This document shows positions 18,994-26,961 of a stretch of 64,000 bases of DNA, one piece after another. The DNA is taken from the NCBI RefSeq assembly GCF_001513965.1, contig NZ_KQ948032.1, positions 114,206 to 178,205 of the forward strand, read 5' to 3'. The position numbers were made by a program, and so were the translations under genes. The first letter of the stretch is position 1; every line of letters starts with the position of its first letter. The notes below the pieces were generated by a model. The model saw only the letters and a program-made list of their open reading frames with translations. It was not told the DNA's origin and made no database searches. Source of the DNA: Streptomyces cellostaticus. Lineage in GTDB: Bacteria; Actinomycetota; Actinomycetes; Streptomycetales; Streptomycetaceae.

Positions 18994-19065
18994 GTCCTCA
19001 CCTCCTTCAGGGAGTTGGGCCAGGACGGGGCGGGGATCGAGTCCGGCCGCCCGGTCCCGGCGGGT

Positions 19066-19242
19066 TCAGGCGGTTGGGGCTTCGCCGGTGCCCAAGCAGG
19101 TCAGGCACAGGGCCTCCTGTCGGTCGTCGCTCACGCGCTTGCGGCGACCGCCGACCTGGAAGGACTCCAGGATTTGCCCGTTCTGGCAGTCGGGGCAGGG
19201 CTGTTTCTTGGGCTTGCGGCTGGTCGTCTTCCGTGCGGCCAT
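19066..19242 (-). CDS. small zinc-finger protein
   Basis: A 58-residue protein starting MAARKTTSRKPKKQPCPDC, with a second pair CLTCLGTG near the end. It is Lys/Arg-rich and probably nucleic-acid binding. GGAGAA precedes the ATG at 19242. It is the third CxxC mini-protein in this element. Confidence 0.7.
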   Translation of the reverse strand: MAARKTTSRKPKKQPCPDCQNGQILESFQVGGRRKRVSDDRQEALCLTCLGTGEAPTA

Positions 19243-19318
19243 GGCGTTCTCCTTCGGGCATGGCTCAGGTAGGGACCTGGCGCGATGCGGTCGCGCCAAC
19301 CGATGGAGCGGGGAGGGT

Positions 19319-20674
19319 TCAGGCGGTTTCCGCGGCGAGTTCGCGGGCGTCCTCGGGGACGGTCGTGCGATGGGGGCGGAACGGAGCCAGGGTGGGGATA
19401 TCCGGCGTCAAGTGCGCGTTGTCCGCGCAGGCCTTGACCGCTTCGTGGAGCGAAACGAACGGGGAACGGATGCGAGCCCAGCCACCGGTCAGCAGGCCGA
19501 TCACGGCAGTGCCGGGACGGTTCGCGGCGATCGATGTTGCCGCACCGACCGCGCGGGGGCTGACGTCGGCGAGCGCCATCTTCGCGGACGCTTCATCGTT
19601 GACACGGTGGGCAACACGGCCAGTGAGCTGAGCCCGCAGCGCGGTGGCGCCGGTGCCGAGTTCGGAGCCGAAACGCTGCCCGCAAACCTCCAGGTAGATG
19701 CCCGCGGCGCGGCCGAGCTGGGCGAGGCGGACCAACTGGGTGACCATGTGATCCCGGCGCTTCTCGTCTGCCTTACTGGAGATCAGGAAGAGTTCCGCCA
19801 CCTCGTCGATGACCATGACCAGCGGCACCGGCCGGATGTCCTCCGGCAGGCCCCAGATGTCTGAGGTGATCGAGTCCAGCGGGGTGCCAGGCGCCAGGTG
19901 CTGAGCCGCGCGGATCAGCTCATAGCGGCCGGTCATCTCCTGCACCATCGCGTCCAGCAGTTCGGCCGCCTGCTCGGGGGTGCAGGCCAGCGCGGACAGT
20001 CGCCGGGCGAACGGTGCCAGCTCCACACCCCACTTGCAGTCGATCCCTGCCAGCGCGACCGGCTGAGCCGCCAGGCCCTTGACCAGTCCGCGCAGGTAGA
20101 CGGACTTGCCGGACTCGGTGGCACCGATCACCAGCTCATGCGGGCTGGTGCGGAAGTCCCGCATGTGCGCCGAGCCGTCAGCGCGCAGCGCCACCGGCAC
20201 CTGAAGCAGCTTCGCGGGCAGCTTGCTGGGCATCGTCACCTTGCGCAGCACGTCGTAGCCGATCAGCCGGACTTCCAGCGTTCCCGGCTGGAGTGCCCGG
20301 ACCTGGACACCATGAGCCCGCCAGGCGTGACGGAGCCGTTCGGTGGCAGCGTCGAAGTCCTGGACGTCCTGGCCGGGCTGCATCTTCAGCCGAAGGACCA
20401 GGCCGGAGCGGGTGACCCGTATCCGGCGGAGCCTCGGCGTCATGCGGCCGGGTTGCCGGTTGGTGGCCGCGGCCAGCCACAGGCGCCAGCGGGTCGGCGC
20501 CTCGGTCAGGCCGCACGCCTCCATCACGGACTTGAGCGTGATCACGATGCGGGCGACGGTGACCAGCCAGCCGCAGGTCAGCCAGTACGAGGCCGGGTGC
20601 TGCCAGCGCAGCCACCCGAGCCCGGCAGCGGCCAGCGCCAGGACGATCAGCGTCGTGAGCTGAAGTCCAGTCAT
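19319..20674 (-). CDS. tra: TraSA-type FtsK/SpoIIIE DNA translocase
   Basis: A 451-residue septal DNA pump that transfers double-stranded DNA during mycelial conjugation. It has a hydrophobic N-terminus (MTGLQLTTLIVLALAAAG), a second membrane stretch near residue 30, a Walker A VIGATESGKSVYL (about 185) and a Walker B PLVMVIDEVAEL (about 290). Late FtsK motifs follow, including QLGRAAGIYLEVCGQR. The start at 20674 lies 5 bp after the upstream stop. KorSA-like operators lie upstream of the operon, which fits lethal Tra being held repressed. Confidence 0.93.
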   Translation of the reverse strand: MTGLQLTTLIVLALAAAGLGWLRWQHPASYWLTCGWLVTVARIVITLKSVMEACGLTEAPTRWRLWLAAATNRQPGRMTPRLRRIRVTRSGLVLRLKMQPGQDVQDFDAATERLRHAWRAHGVQVRALQPGTLEVRLIGYDVLRKVTMPSKLPAKLLQVPVALRADGSAHMRDFRTSPHELVIGATESGKSVYLRGLVKGLAAQPVALAGIDCKWGVELAPFARRLSALACTPEQAAELLDAMVQEMTGRYELIRAAQHLAPGTPLDSITSDIWGLPEDIRPVPLVMVIDEVAELFLISSKADEKRRDHMVTQLVRLAQLGRAAGIYLEVCGQRFGSELGTGATALRAQLTGRVAHRVNDEASAKMALADVSPRAVGAATSIAANRPGTAVIGLLTGGWARIRSPFVSLHEAVKACADNAHLTPDIPTLAPFRPHRTTVPEDARELAAETA

Positions 20675-20679
20675 GGCGT

Positions 20680-21030
20680 TCAGCCCTTGGCGTTCGCGGA
20701 GACGGTGAGCGCGGTGACCGCGGCAGCGCGGAAGGCGATGCCGTGACGCTTCTGGCCGTTGAACTCGTTCTCCCACGGCCGCCCCACCAGGCCGGTCAGC
20801 GCGACCGGGGTGCCCATCACCAGCTCGCCCGTGATGCCGGGCTCCGGGACGGTGATGGACAGGATCTCCACCTCGTCGTTCGCCGCGAACATCACGTCCA
20901 CGGCCATCAGGGTCGCGCCGGTCTCGGCGTCCATGGCGATCTCGCCGGTACGGCGGTCCTTGACCTTGGGCTGCGGGGTCTTGGCGACCATCACGGTCGC
21001 GGCGGAGGTGTCGACGGGAATCTGACGCAC
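20680..21030 (-). CDS. SCO3933-family regulatory protein
   Basis: A 116-residue protein beginning MRQIPVDTSAATVMVAKTPQP, with GEIAMDAETGATLMAVDVMF and LTGLVGRPWEN. It matches the SCO3933 family found upstream of tra in Streptomyces elements. It could be the counterpart of the pSAM2 activator Pra by position and size, but I cannot show homology. It is first in the tra operon, about 70 bp downstream of two operator-like repeats. Confidence 0.7.
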   Translation of the reverse strand: MRQIPVDTSAATVMVAKTPQPKVKDRRTGEIAMDAETGATLMAVDVMFAANDEVEILSITVPEPGITGELVMGTPVALTGLVGRPWENEFNGQKRHGIAFRAAAVTALTVSANAKG

Positions 21031-21065
21031 AGCAGATCACTCCTCTACAGAGGCTGGACTCCGCC

Positions 21066-21117
21066 ACTCATGTATATGAGTGACATGAAGAAGAGTGCCT
21101 GACTCCTATACATGAGT
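21066..21117. promoter_or_regulatory. candidate KorSA operators (two sites)
   Basis: ACTCAT-GTAT-ATGAGT at 21066-21081 and CTCCTATACATGAGT at 21103-21117 share the ACATGAGT/ATATGAGT half-site. They lie between korSA and the tra operon. The second is repeated almost exactly in front of the Nudix gene (21971-21985), so one repressor probably controls both. Confidence 0.75.
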
Positions 21118-21169
21118 CAACCCGCCGCGAAGAAGAACTTGCGACGGGTTGCGGGGAGTTGAGCGCGCG

Positions 21170-21949
21170 TCAGTCGGCGGCGGGGATCCGGTACTCGAAA
21201 ACGAACTGGTCAGCGGCCATGAGCGTGTCGCAGACCTCTACCACGAGACCTTCAGTCGTACGAGCCTCGCGGATTAGGTGGACCACCGGCGCACCGGGGC
21301 TGAGCGCCAGCTCGGACGCCTCAGCTTTGGAGGCCGGACGCGCTTGCAGCGTCTCGACGAACTCGGCGAACTCGTGCCCGTGGTCTTCGAGTCGGGCATA
21401 GATGCCGCCACCGCCGGGGTTCTCGGCAAACAGCTCCGGGATTTCCTTCACGACGTCCCACGGGAGGTACGACGTCGCAGTCTCGACGGGAGTGCCGTTG
21501 CGGAAGTAGAGGCGCCGCCGGGCGAGCACCTGGGCGCCGACGGGGACGCCCAACCGCTGGGCGGCATCCTTGGGGGCCTCCATGGGCCCGATGTAGAGAA
21601 CGCTCACTTTGGCCGTTGCGCCGGACTGCTCGGACTCGGCAAGGTACGCGGCCTTGCCGCCCTGCCGGAGCGAGCGCCGGAAGCGATCTGAGGAGCGATG
21701 CCGTACCGGCGGCCGATCCTTCACGATCGATCCCTTGCCGTGCCGGGTCTCGACGAGCCCGCTCGCGCGCACCTCAACCATGGCCTTGCGGATCGTGCCG
21801 CCGGAGACGCCGTAGCGCTCGACAAGCTCTGACTCACTCGGCACCATTTCACCAGGCCTGAGGATGCCCGCCCGGATCTGCTGCACGATCTCCTCGGCGA
21901 TCTGTACGTACCGAGGTACGGACCTCTCACCTCCTACTGCGGTTCCCAT
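21170..21949 (-). CDS. korSA: KorSA-type GntR/HutC-family repressor
   Basis: A 259-residue repressor. The GntR winged helix is residues about 12-80 (PRYVQIAEEIVQQIRAGILR, GEMVPSESELVERYGVSGGT, RKAMVEVRASGLVETRHGKG). A UTRA ligand domain (HutC type) follows, with ARRRLYFRNGTPVETATSYLP and APVVHLIREARTTEG. In pSAM2, KorSA keeps the element silent. The ATG at 21949 follows GGAGGAAGAGAAGG. It is divergent from the Nudix gene; the operators at 21066-21117 and 21971-21985 are its probable targets. Confidence 0.9.
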   Translation of the reverse strand: MGTAVGGERSVPRYVQIAEEIVQQIRAGILRPGEMVPSESELVERYGVSGGTIRKAMVEVRASGLVETRHGKGSIVKDRPPVRHRSSDRFRRSLRQGGKAAYLAESEQSGATAKVSVLYIGPMEAPKDAAQRLGVPVGAQVLARRRLYFRNGTPVETATSYLPWDVVKEIPELFAENPGGGGIYARLEDHGHEFAEFVETLQARPASKAEASELALSPGAPVVHLIREARTTEGLVVEVCDTLMAADQFVFEYRIPAAD

Positions 21950-21970
21950 AGTCCTTCTCTTCCTCCTATG

Positions 21971-21985
21971 CTCCTGTACATGAGT
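21971..21985. promoter_or_regulatory. candidate KorSA operator overlapping the Nudix start
   Basis: CTCCTGTACATGAGT differs by one base from the site at 21103-21117. Its ATG is the proposed start codon of the Nudix gene, so repressor binding would cover the initiation region. Confidence 0.7.
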
Positions 21986-22435
21986 AACAGCGCCCAAGCC
22001 ACCCGGTCAACGCCGCGCCACTCCGTATCTGTCGCGGGGGCGGTCGTTCGCGATGATGGGCGGCTCTTGGCGATCCGGCGCGCGGACAACGGAACGTGGG
22101 AGCTTCCCGGCGGAGTGCTGGAAATCGAAGAGGCGCCGGAGGAAGGGGTACGACGCGAGGTACTCGAAGAGACCGGCGTTCATGTCGATGTGGCCGAGCT
22201 GACTGGGGTCTACAAGAACGTCTCGCTCGGTGTCGTCGCCCTGGTCTTCCGATGCAAGCCGACCGGGGGCAATGAGCGCACGTCTGACGAGTCGTCGGCA
22301 GTCGAATGGCTCACGCCCACTGAAGTGACCGAGCGGATGACCGAGGTCTACGCAATCCGTCTCCTGGACGCCCTGGACGGTGGAGGCCCGCATGTACGCA
22401 GCCACGATGGCCGCCGCTTGATCCCGGCGCGGTAG
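21980..22435 (+). CDS. pif: Nudix hydrolase, Pif-like (conjugal immunity)
   Basis: A 151-residue Nudix protein. The Nudix box is readable from the GGVLEIEEAPEEGVRREVLEE region to the following acidic pair (GX5EX7REVxEE), after GAVVRDDGRLLAIRR. In pSAM2 the Nudix protein Pif gives immunity against incoming copies of the same element. Position beside korSA and attR supports the same role here, but a house-cleaning nucleotide hydrolase is possible. Starts: ATG 21980, lying inside an operator, or ATG 21968; neither has a clear Shine-Dalgarno, so a leaderless transcript is conceivable. Confidence 0.8.
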   Translation: MSNSAQATRSTPRHSVSVAGAVVRDDGRLLAIRRADNGTWELPGGVLEIEEAPEEGVRREVLEETGVHVDVAELTGVYKNVSLGVVALVFRCKPTGGNERTSDESSAVEWLTPTEVTERMTEVYAIRLLDALDGGGPHVRSHDGRRLIPAR

Positions 22436-22895
22436 CACTTTCCCTACATCATCAAGGGCCCGCGCACGGCGCGGGCTGGCCCCTTGGGCCTGGCCCTCTG
22501 CGCCTTCGGCGCCCGGGCCTGGCCCCTGGGGCCGCATTCTCACTGCGGCCCAGATGTGGGGAAACCCTCCGGGGCCGGGGCGGTCGGCTCCACGGCTTTA
22601 CCCACCTCCCCGGTCCGGGTCCCGCGTCGAGCAAGACCAGGGGGCCACTCGTGCTAATTGCGGTCAGGCCCAAAGCCTGCCCGAGTTGCCAACTAGCGTA
22701 CGGCCCCCTGATCATGCTCGACCCCAGACCGGGCAGGCCACCGGCCAAAGCCGCTCCGCCGACCTGGTGCGCACGTGCCACATGCGTGCCAGAACAGGCG
22801 GGGAACAGCGGGGAATCACGGGGCAAGCGGCGGTGCGGCGAGAGTCGATGATCAGGACGTTTCAGCACGTCAGAGGCGGGATTACCCTCTGGATC
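22436..22895. other. non-coding right end of the AICE
   Basis: No supported gene. Besides the long inverted repeat it holds several GC-rich hairpins (for instance around 22455-22540) and ends directly at attR. Candidate replication or transfer cis-elements are expected here. Confidence 0.55.
22626..22722. repeat. long imperfect inverted repeat near attR
   Basis: A 21-bp arm (GTCGAGCAAGACCAGGGGGCC, 22626-22646) is complementary at 19 of 21 positions to 22702-22722. The 55-nt spacer contains a smaller AGGC/GCCT hairpin. It lies in the 460-bp non-coding stretch between the Nudix gene and attR. Such a structure suits a single-strand or double-strand origin or an incompatibility locus. Confidence 0.65.
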
Positions 22896-22947
22896 ACATC
22901 AGCTTCCCAAGCTGAGAGCGCGAGTTCGATTCTCGTCACCCGCTCCA
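22896..22947 (+). other. attR of the tRNA-Gly element
   Basis: An exact copy of 14431-14482 (3' part of tRNA-Gly including CCA) without the 5' tRNA half, so not a functional tRNA. It marks the right boundary of the AICE. Confidence 0.93.
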
Positions 22948-22952
22948 GAGAG

Positions 22953-22979
22953 AAACCCCAGGTCGGTGGCCTGGGGTTT
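22953..22979. terminator. hairpin after attR
   Basis: AAACCCCAGG and CCTGGGGTTT form a stem followed by a T-rich stretch. The same hairpin with small changes follows the second att scar at 29181-29208, so it travelled with that flank. Confidence 0.7.
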
Positions 22980-23111
22980 GTTTGTTGTCTAGGGCAATTT
23001 GGACGACGCCGTTGCCACGGTGGACGGCTGCAGCCCTCCGGTCCGGCCAAAGGGAGGACTTGGCAGCCCAGGTCCGCCTGGCCCCGGCTGGTTGTGGCCC
23101 GGAGTGCCTAG

Positions 23112-23540
23112 GCTGGCACCGCACGGAAGGGCGGTGCCAGGGCTGCCGACTCTCGGACCAGGGCCGCGATCGAGGAGCGCTGGCGGGCCTCGGAACGCGG
23201 GGACACCGAAGCCGAGCACGCCATCTACGCCACGGACGCGCTCCTGGACTACCCGCAGTCAGGTGAGCGGTTCCGGGGCCGCGCGACGATCTCCGCGCAA
23301 CGTGGCGGCCACCCTGCCGACCGACACTTCACCGTCCAACGGATCACCGGCCATGCGAATCTGTGGGTGAGCGAATGCCTCATCACCAACGGTGTGCCTT
23401 CGTACTCGGTGAGCATCATGGAATTCGCTGACCAGCATGTGGTGCACGAGACGCAGTACTTCGCCGACCCCTTCGGCGCGCCGGCCTGGCGGGTCGCGCT
23501 CGCGGAGGCGATGCCTGGCCGGACCATCGCCGGAGCCTGA
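23112..23540 (+). pseudogene. SnoaL-like gene lacking a start codon
   Basis: The frame encodes about 125 residues of a SnoaL/NTF2-like fold (AAIEERWRASERGDTEAEHA, LLDYPQSGERFRGRATI, HFTVQRITGH, then a C-terminus ending GRTIAGA). Such proteins are small polyketide-cyclase-like or ketosteroid-isomerase-like enzymes. The expected N-terminal sequence ADSRTRAAIEE is present, but the codon before it is GCT. No ATG, GTG or TTG occurs back to the in-frame TAG at 23109. A hairpin (GGCACCGC/GCGGTGCC) sits where the start region should be. I read it as 5'-truncated, probably at insertion of a neighbouring element. Confidence 0.65.
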
Positions 23541-23574
23541 TTCGTGGCCGCCTCGAGTCAATCGGGTGACCAGC

Positions 23575-23830
23575 CTGTCGCTTTGCTGAAGTCCCAAGAA
23601 CTCCTCTTGGGATGACTTCAAGCGCCTCCAGCAGATGAGCACACATGCCAAGGTGAGGAAGGCTTCATGGATGCCGTCGTGGATCTCCCAGCGGATCCGC
23701 AGGCGACGAAACCAGTGCAGGTGGGCGAACGCGCGCTCCACGCCCCAGCGTTGGGTGCCGAGTCCGGAACCATGCTCGGTGTCGCGCCGGGCTATCAGCG
23801 GTTGCACGCCGAGGTCTCGGGCAGCTCGGC
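23575..23830 (-). pseudogene. IS5-type transposase C-terminal remnant
   Basis: About 85 residues with the typical end of IS5-family DDE transposases: ARDLGVQPLIARRDTEHGSG, GTQRWGVERAFAHLHWFRRL, then HDGIHEAFLTLACVLICWRRL. It contains the catalytic-glutamate region. No start, no first two catalytic acids and no terminal inverted repeats are found; the frame runs on into unrelated sequence. A dead fragment, antisense to and just downstream of the SnoaL pseudogene. Confidence 0.75.
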
Positions 23831-24360
23831 AGCGATGTCGCGCGACCGCGGCCACCACGCACCCTCCAGGACACCTTCCCGCGACTCCGTCGTCTCCAGC
23901 CGGAGGAGGGCGCACCCCGGCCGTACGGTCCGGTGAACGCCGCTCGGCAGATGCAGGGAATCAGGGGGTGAATCGGAGCCGGTCGTGAGGACCACCCGTC
24001 TTTGGGAGCCGGTGCGAACACGGGACTCGCCTCGCCCCTCCCACGCTACTCCCCGTGCCCCCGGAATCTCCGGGATCCACCTGACTGACGAATCACCGTC
24101 GTCTGGACGTCGCCCAAAGCGTCCGCCACCGCGGGACGAGGTCGCGCGCTGCCCTGCGGAGGTGGCTGCCGGCCACCGGCCGTCGCGCTCTTCGCGGGGA
24201 TGTGGTCTTTGTTGCAGTACAGGAGTCTCAGGCGCGTTCGCCGTTGTGCCATCCGCCGACGACGGTGGCAGCGGCACATCTGCCGTCGAGGGAGGTCACA
24301 GGGCTGTAGGCGGAAGCGCACGACAGGAAAGCCGCGTCCACGGAGAGTAATATCTGTGCC
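23831..24360. other. no supported gene
   Basis: About 530 bp between the transposase remnant and the cspA leader. Frames exist on both strands but none has recognisable domains or plausible start signals. Probably further decayed insertion DNA. Confidence 0.5.
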
Positions 24361-24574
24361 CGTGAAATGAGGAATAGGTGCAGGGTACGGCGAGTATTTT
24401 TCGACCGCCCTGCGGAGCAGAATTATCGACCCCGCAAGGCCGATCGCACCGTGCTACTGTCGAACTCAGTTGCAGGTGTGGTTGCCAGAAGGTTTTTCCG
24501 ACGGCTGATCATCACGGCGACACGGAATGCGCACAGTGCGTATTCCTGTACACCGCCTCCGAAGGAGAAACAAC
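24361..24574 (+). promoter_or_regulatory. long, AT-richer leader of cspA
   Basis: This stretch before the cold-shock gene is clearly less GC-rich than its surroundings (for example GAGTATTTTTCG and GAAGGTTTTTCC). It ends with the ribosome site GAAGGAG. Long leaders that refold in the cold are known for csp genes. The promoter itself is not obvious. Confidence 0.4.
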
Positions 24575-24778
24575 ATGGCTACTGGCACTGTGAAGTGGTT
24601 CAACGCGGAAAAGGGCTTCGGCTTCATCGAGCAGGACGGCGGCGGCCCCGACGTCTTCGCCCACTACTCGAACATCGCTGCCCAGGGTTTCCGCGAGCTG
24701 CTGGAAGGCCAGAAGGTCTCGTTCGACATCGCGCAGGGCCAGAAGGGCCCGACGGCCGAGAACATCGTTCCCGCCTGA
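24575..24778 (+). CDS. CspA-family cold-shock protein
   Basis: A 67-residue single cold-shock domain (OB fold) that binds single-stranded RNA and DNA. RNP1 is KGFGFIEQ and RNP2-like DVFAHYSNI; the start is MATGTVKWFNAEKG. The ATG at 24575 follows GAAGGAG at ideal spacing. It is followed by a strong terminator and, 178 bp on, a DEAD-box helicase; both act on RNA structure at low temperature. Confidence 0.97.
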   Translation: MATGTVKWFNAEKGFGFIEQDGGGPDVFAHYSNIAAQGFRELLEGQKVSFDIAQGQKGPTAENIVPA

Positions 24779-24804
24779 CGCACCGGCACTGACGCATACT
24801 TCGC

Positions 24805-24840
24805 AGCTGGGGCCCGCACCTTGGGGTGCGGGCCCCAGCT
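24805..24840 (+). terminator. cspA terminator
   Basis: A 16-bp perfect stem (AGCTGGGGCCCGCACC and complement, loop TTGG) followed by CGCTTTATT. It ends the cspA transcript ahead of the helicase gene. Confidence 0.88.
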
Positions 24841-24956
24841 CGCTTTATTCCCAGGGCGATTCTGCCCTGTCTTTTTCGGCTCGTTCTCGCGATTCTGCGC
24901 CGCTCATTCTGCTGCGGAAATTCCTTGATACGTGCCCACATCGAGGAAGGTTCCGC

Positions 24957-26447
24957 ATGAACCGCACACGTACCACTCGCGCACGCCCCAATCGCACATA
25001 CGACCGATTCGGAGGAAGCGCTGCTGCGGGCCGCTCCGGCGTTCCGCACCTCTCCAGTGGTTACGGAAACCGACAGCCCGCGGGGGCCGATTTCGCGCTG
25101 CCGAAGACGGTCAGGCCCGCGTTGCCCGCTGTCGAGTCGTTCGCCGGTCTCGCCATGCCGGCGCCGTTGCTGGCCACGCTCGGCCATGAAGGCGTGACCG
25201 TACCGTTCCCGATCCAGGCGGCCACCCTGCCGAACTCCCTGGCCGGCCGCGACGTACTCGGTCGCGGCCGCACCGGCTCGGGCAAGACCCTCGCCTTCGG
25301 CCTCGCAGTACTGGCCCGTACGGCGGGCCGGCGTGCCGAGCCGCGTCGGCCGCTGGCCCTGATTCTCGTCCCCACCCGTGAGCTGGCCCAGCAGGTCACC
25401 GACGCGCTCGCTCCCTACGCCCGCTCCGTGAGCCTGCGGCTCGCCACCGTCGTCGGCGGAATGTCCATCGGCAGGCAGGCCGGTGCGCTGCGGGCCGGCG
25501 CGGAGGTGGTCGTCGCGACGCCCGGTCGGCTCAAGGACCTCATCGACCGGGGCGACTGCCGGCTCGCCGACGTCGGCATCACCGTGCTCGACGAGGCCGA
25601 CCAGATGACCGACATGGGCTTCATGCCCCAGGTCACCGCCCTGCTCGACCAGGTGCGCCCCGAGGGCCAGCGGATGTTGTTCTCGGCCACCCTGGACCGC
25701 AACGTCGACCTGCTGGTCCGTGGCTACCTGACCGACCCGGTGGTGCACTCCGTCGACCCGTCGGCCGGTGCCGTCACCACGATGGAGCACCACCTACTCC
25801 ACGTGCACGACGCGGACAAGCACCGCACGACCACCGAGATCGCGGCCCGGGACGGCCGGGTCATCATGTTCCTGGACACCAAGCACGCCGTGGACCGGCT
25901 GACCAAGCACCTGCTGAGCAGCGGTGTCCGCGCCGCGGCCCTGCACGGTGGCCGGTCCCAGCCGCAGCGCACCCGGACCCTGGCGCAGTTCAAGGACGGT
26001 CACGTCACCGTCCTGGTGGCCACCAACGTCGCGGCCCGCGGCATCCACGTCGACAGCCTCGACCTGGTCGTCAACGTGGACCCGCCCAGCGACCACAAGG
26101 ACTATCTGCACCGTGGCGGCCGTACGGCCCGCGCCGGGGAGTCCGGCAGCGTCGTCACCCTGGTGACCCCCGGCCAGCGCCGCGGCATGACCCGGCTGAT
26201 GGCTTCGGCCGGCATCACCCCGCGCATCACCCCGGTCCGCTCGGGCGAGGCGGAGCTGAGCCGCATCACGGGTGCCCAGGCGCCCTCCGGGGTCCCTGTG
26301 GTCATCACCGCACCTGTCGTGGAACGCACCCGCCGCGCGCCTTCGCCGTCCGGGGACCGCCGGGGCCGCACCGGCCAGGGCCGACCCGTCGGCGCGGGGG
26401 TGCGCCGCAGGGCACAGCGGCGGCCCGGCAACGACTCGACTGCTTAG
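24957..26447 (+). CDS. DEAD-box RNA helicase
   Basis: A 496-residue ATP-dependent RNA helicase. RecA domain 1 (about 75-270) shows motif I GRTGSGKT, Ia PTRELAQQ, GG, TPGRL, motif II VLDEADQMTDMGF and motif III SAT. Domain 2 (about 275-425) shows motif V TNVAARGIHV and motif VI HRGGRTARAG. A Q-motif-like region lies near GVTVPFPIQAATLP. N- and C-termini are basic and low complexity, consistent with RNA binding. Together with cspA upstream and the CBS and SCO5918-family genes downstream it resembles the S. coelicolor SCO5921-SCO5918 block, which suggests a cold-adaptation or ribosome-assembly role. Confidence 0.95.
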   Translation: MNRTRTTRARPNRTYDRFGGSAAAGRSGVPHLSSGYGNRQPAGADFALPKTVRPALPAVESFAGLAMPAPLLATLGHEGVTVPFPIQAATLPNSLAGRDVLGRGRTGSGKTLAFGLAVLARTAGRRAEPRRPLALILVPTRELAQQVTDALAPYARSVSLRLATVVGGMSIGRQAGALRAGAEVVVATPGRLKDLIDRGDCRLADVGITVLDEADQMTDMGFMPQVTALLDQVRPEGQRMLFSATLDRNVDLLVRGYLTDPVVHSVDPSAGAVTTMEHHLLHVHDADKHRTTTEIAARDGRVIMFLDTKHAVDRLTKHLLSSGVRAAALHGGRSQPQRTRTLAQFKDGHVTVLVATNVAARGIHVDSLDLVVNVDPPSDHKDYLHRGGRTARAGESGSVVTLVTPGQRRGMTRLMASAGITPRITPVRSGEAELSRITGAQAPSGVPVVITAPVVERTRRAPSPSGDRRGRTGQGRPVGAGVRRRAQRRPGNDSTA

Positions 26448-26549
26448 GCCGGCGCAGTCCCCGGAGCCCCGTTGGCCTCCCGGAAGCCGCCGTGGTCTCC
26501 CGGGGCCGAAGGCCGCCAAGCCGACCAGCCCTTACCGAAGGAGACACCC

Positions 26550-26900
26550 TTGACGCCAGCGCGGACGCAGTACCGCAGGCCGGACCACCCCACCCCCGTG
26601 TCCGTGGTGAACGACAGCGAAGGGCACGGGCCTCGGGTATGTGACGACATGACCGTCGAGGTGGCTCTGGCCGTCATGGCGAGTGCCCGGGTCGAGTACC
26701 TGACCGTGTGCGACGGGGACGACGAGAGCACAGGCTTGGTCACCCGGCTCCGGCTCGCCGTTCTCCGCGACAGTTCCGCGTACACGGACCGGATCCGTCT
26801 GCGGGACGTCCTCGACGCACCACTGCCCTCACCCGGCAGCCGCTCGGGCGGCGTCGGTGAGTACGGCCGGGTTCCGGGCGTACCCGCCCTCGCGTGCTGA
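26550..26900 (+). CDS. CBS-domain-like small protein
   Basis: A 116-residue protein with one CBS-like repeat (VCDDMTVEVALAVMASARVE, then LTVCDGDDESTGLVTRLRLAVL) after a flexible head. It may sense adenine nucleotides. The TTG start at 26550 is chosen because GAAGGAG lies at proper spacing before it; no ATG or GTG fits. It follows the helicase gene closely and is probably co-transcribed. Confidence 0.65.
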   Translation: MTPARTQYRRPDHPTPVSVVNDSEGHGPRVCDDMTVEVALAVMASARVEYLTVCDGDDESTGLVTRLRLAVLRDSSAYTDRIRLRDVLDAPLPSPGSRSGGVGEYGRVPGVPALAC

Positions 26901-26961
26901 TCCGTCTCGCCCCGGGCGGCCCGTTCTCCTTCTCCCCGCGATTTCTCCCCTGTGAGGCATC

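Larger units (their letters stand above)
14431..22947. mobile_element. pSAM2-type AICE in tRNA-Gly
   Basis: An element of about 8.5 kb bounded by the 52-bp tRNA repeats. It carries all AICE modules: int and xis next to attL, a RepSA-like rolling-circle initiator, spread (Spd) proteins, a TraSA-like FtsK DNA translocase, a SCO3933-family protein, a KorSA-like GntR repressor and a Nudix gene resembling Pif. No gene in it appears broken, so it may still excise, replicate and transfer double-stranded DNA. Mobility itself is an inference. Confidence 0.92.

Noticed and set aside
20675..21067. Extension of the Tra protein upstream of 20674
   Set aside because: Would overlap the SCO3933-family gene in another frame; ATG 20674 begins the expected hydrophobic N-terminus.
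23795..24277. Minus-strand frame of 160 codons beyond the IS5 remnant
   Set aside because: No transposase motifs in that frame and no start signals.
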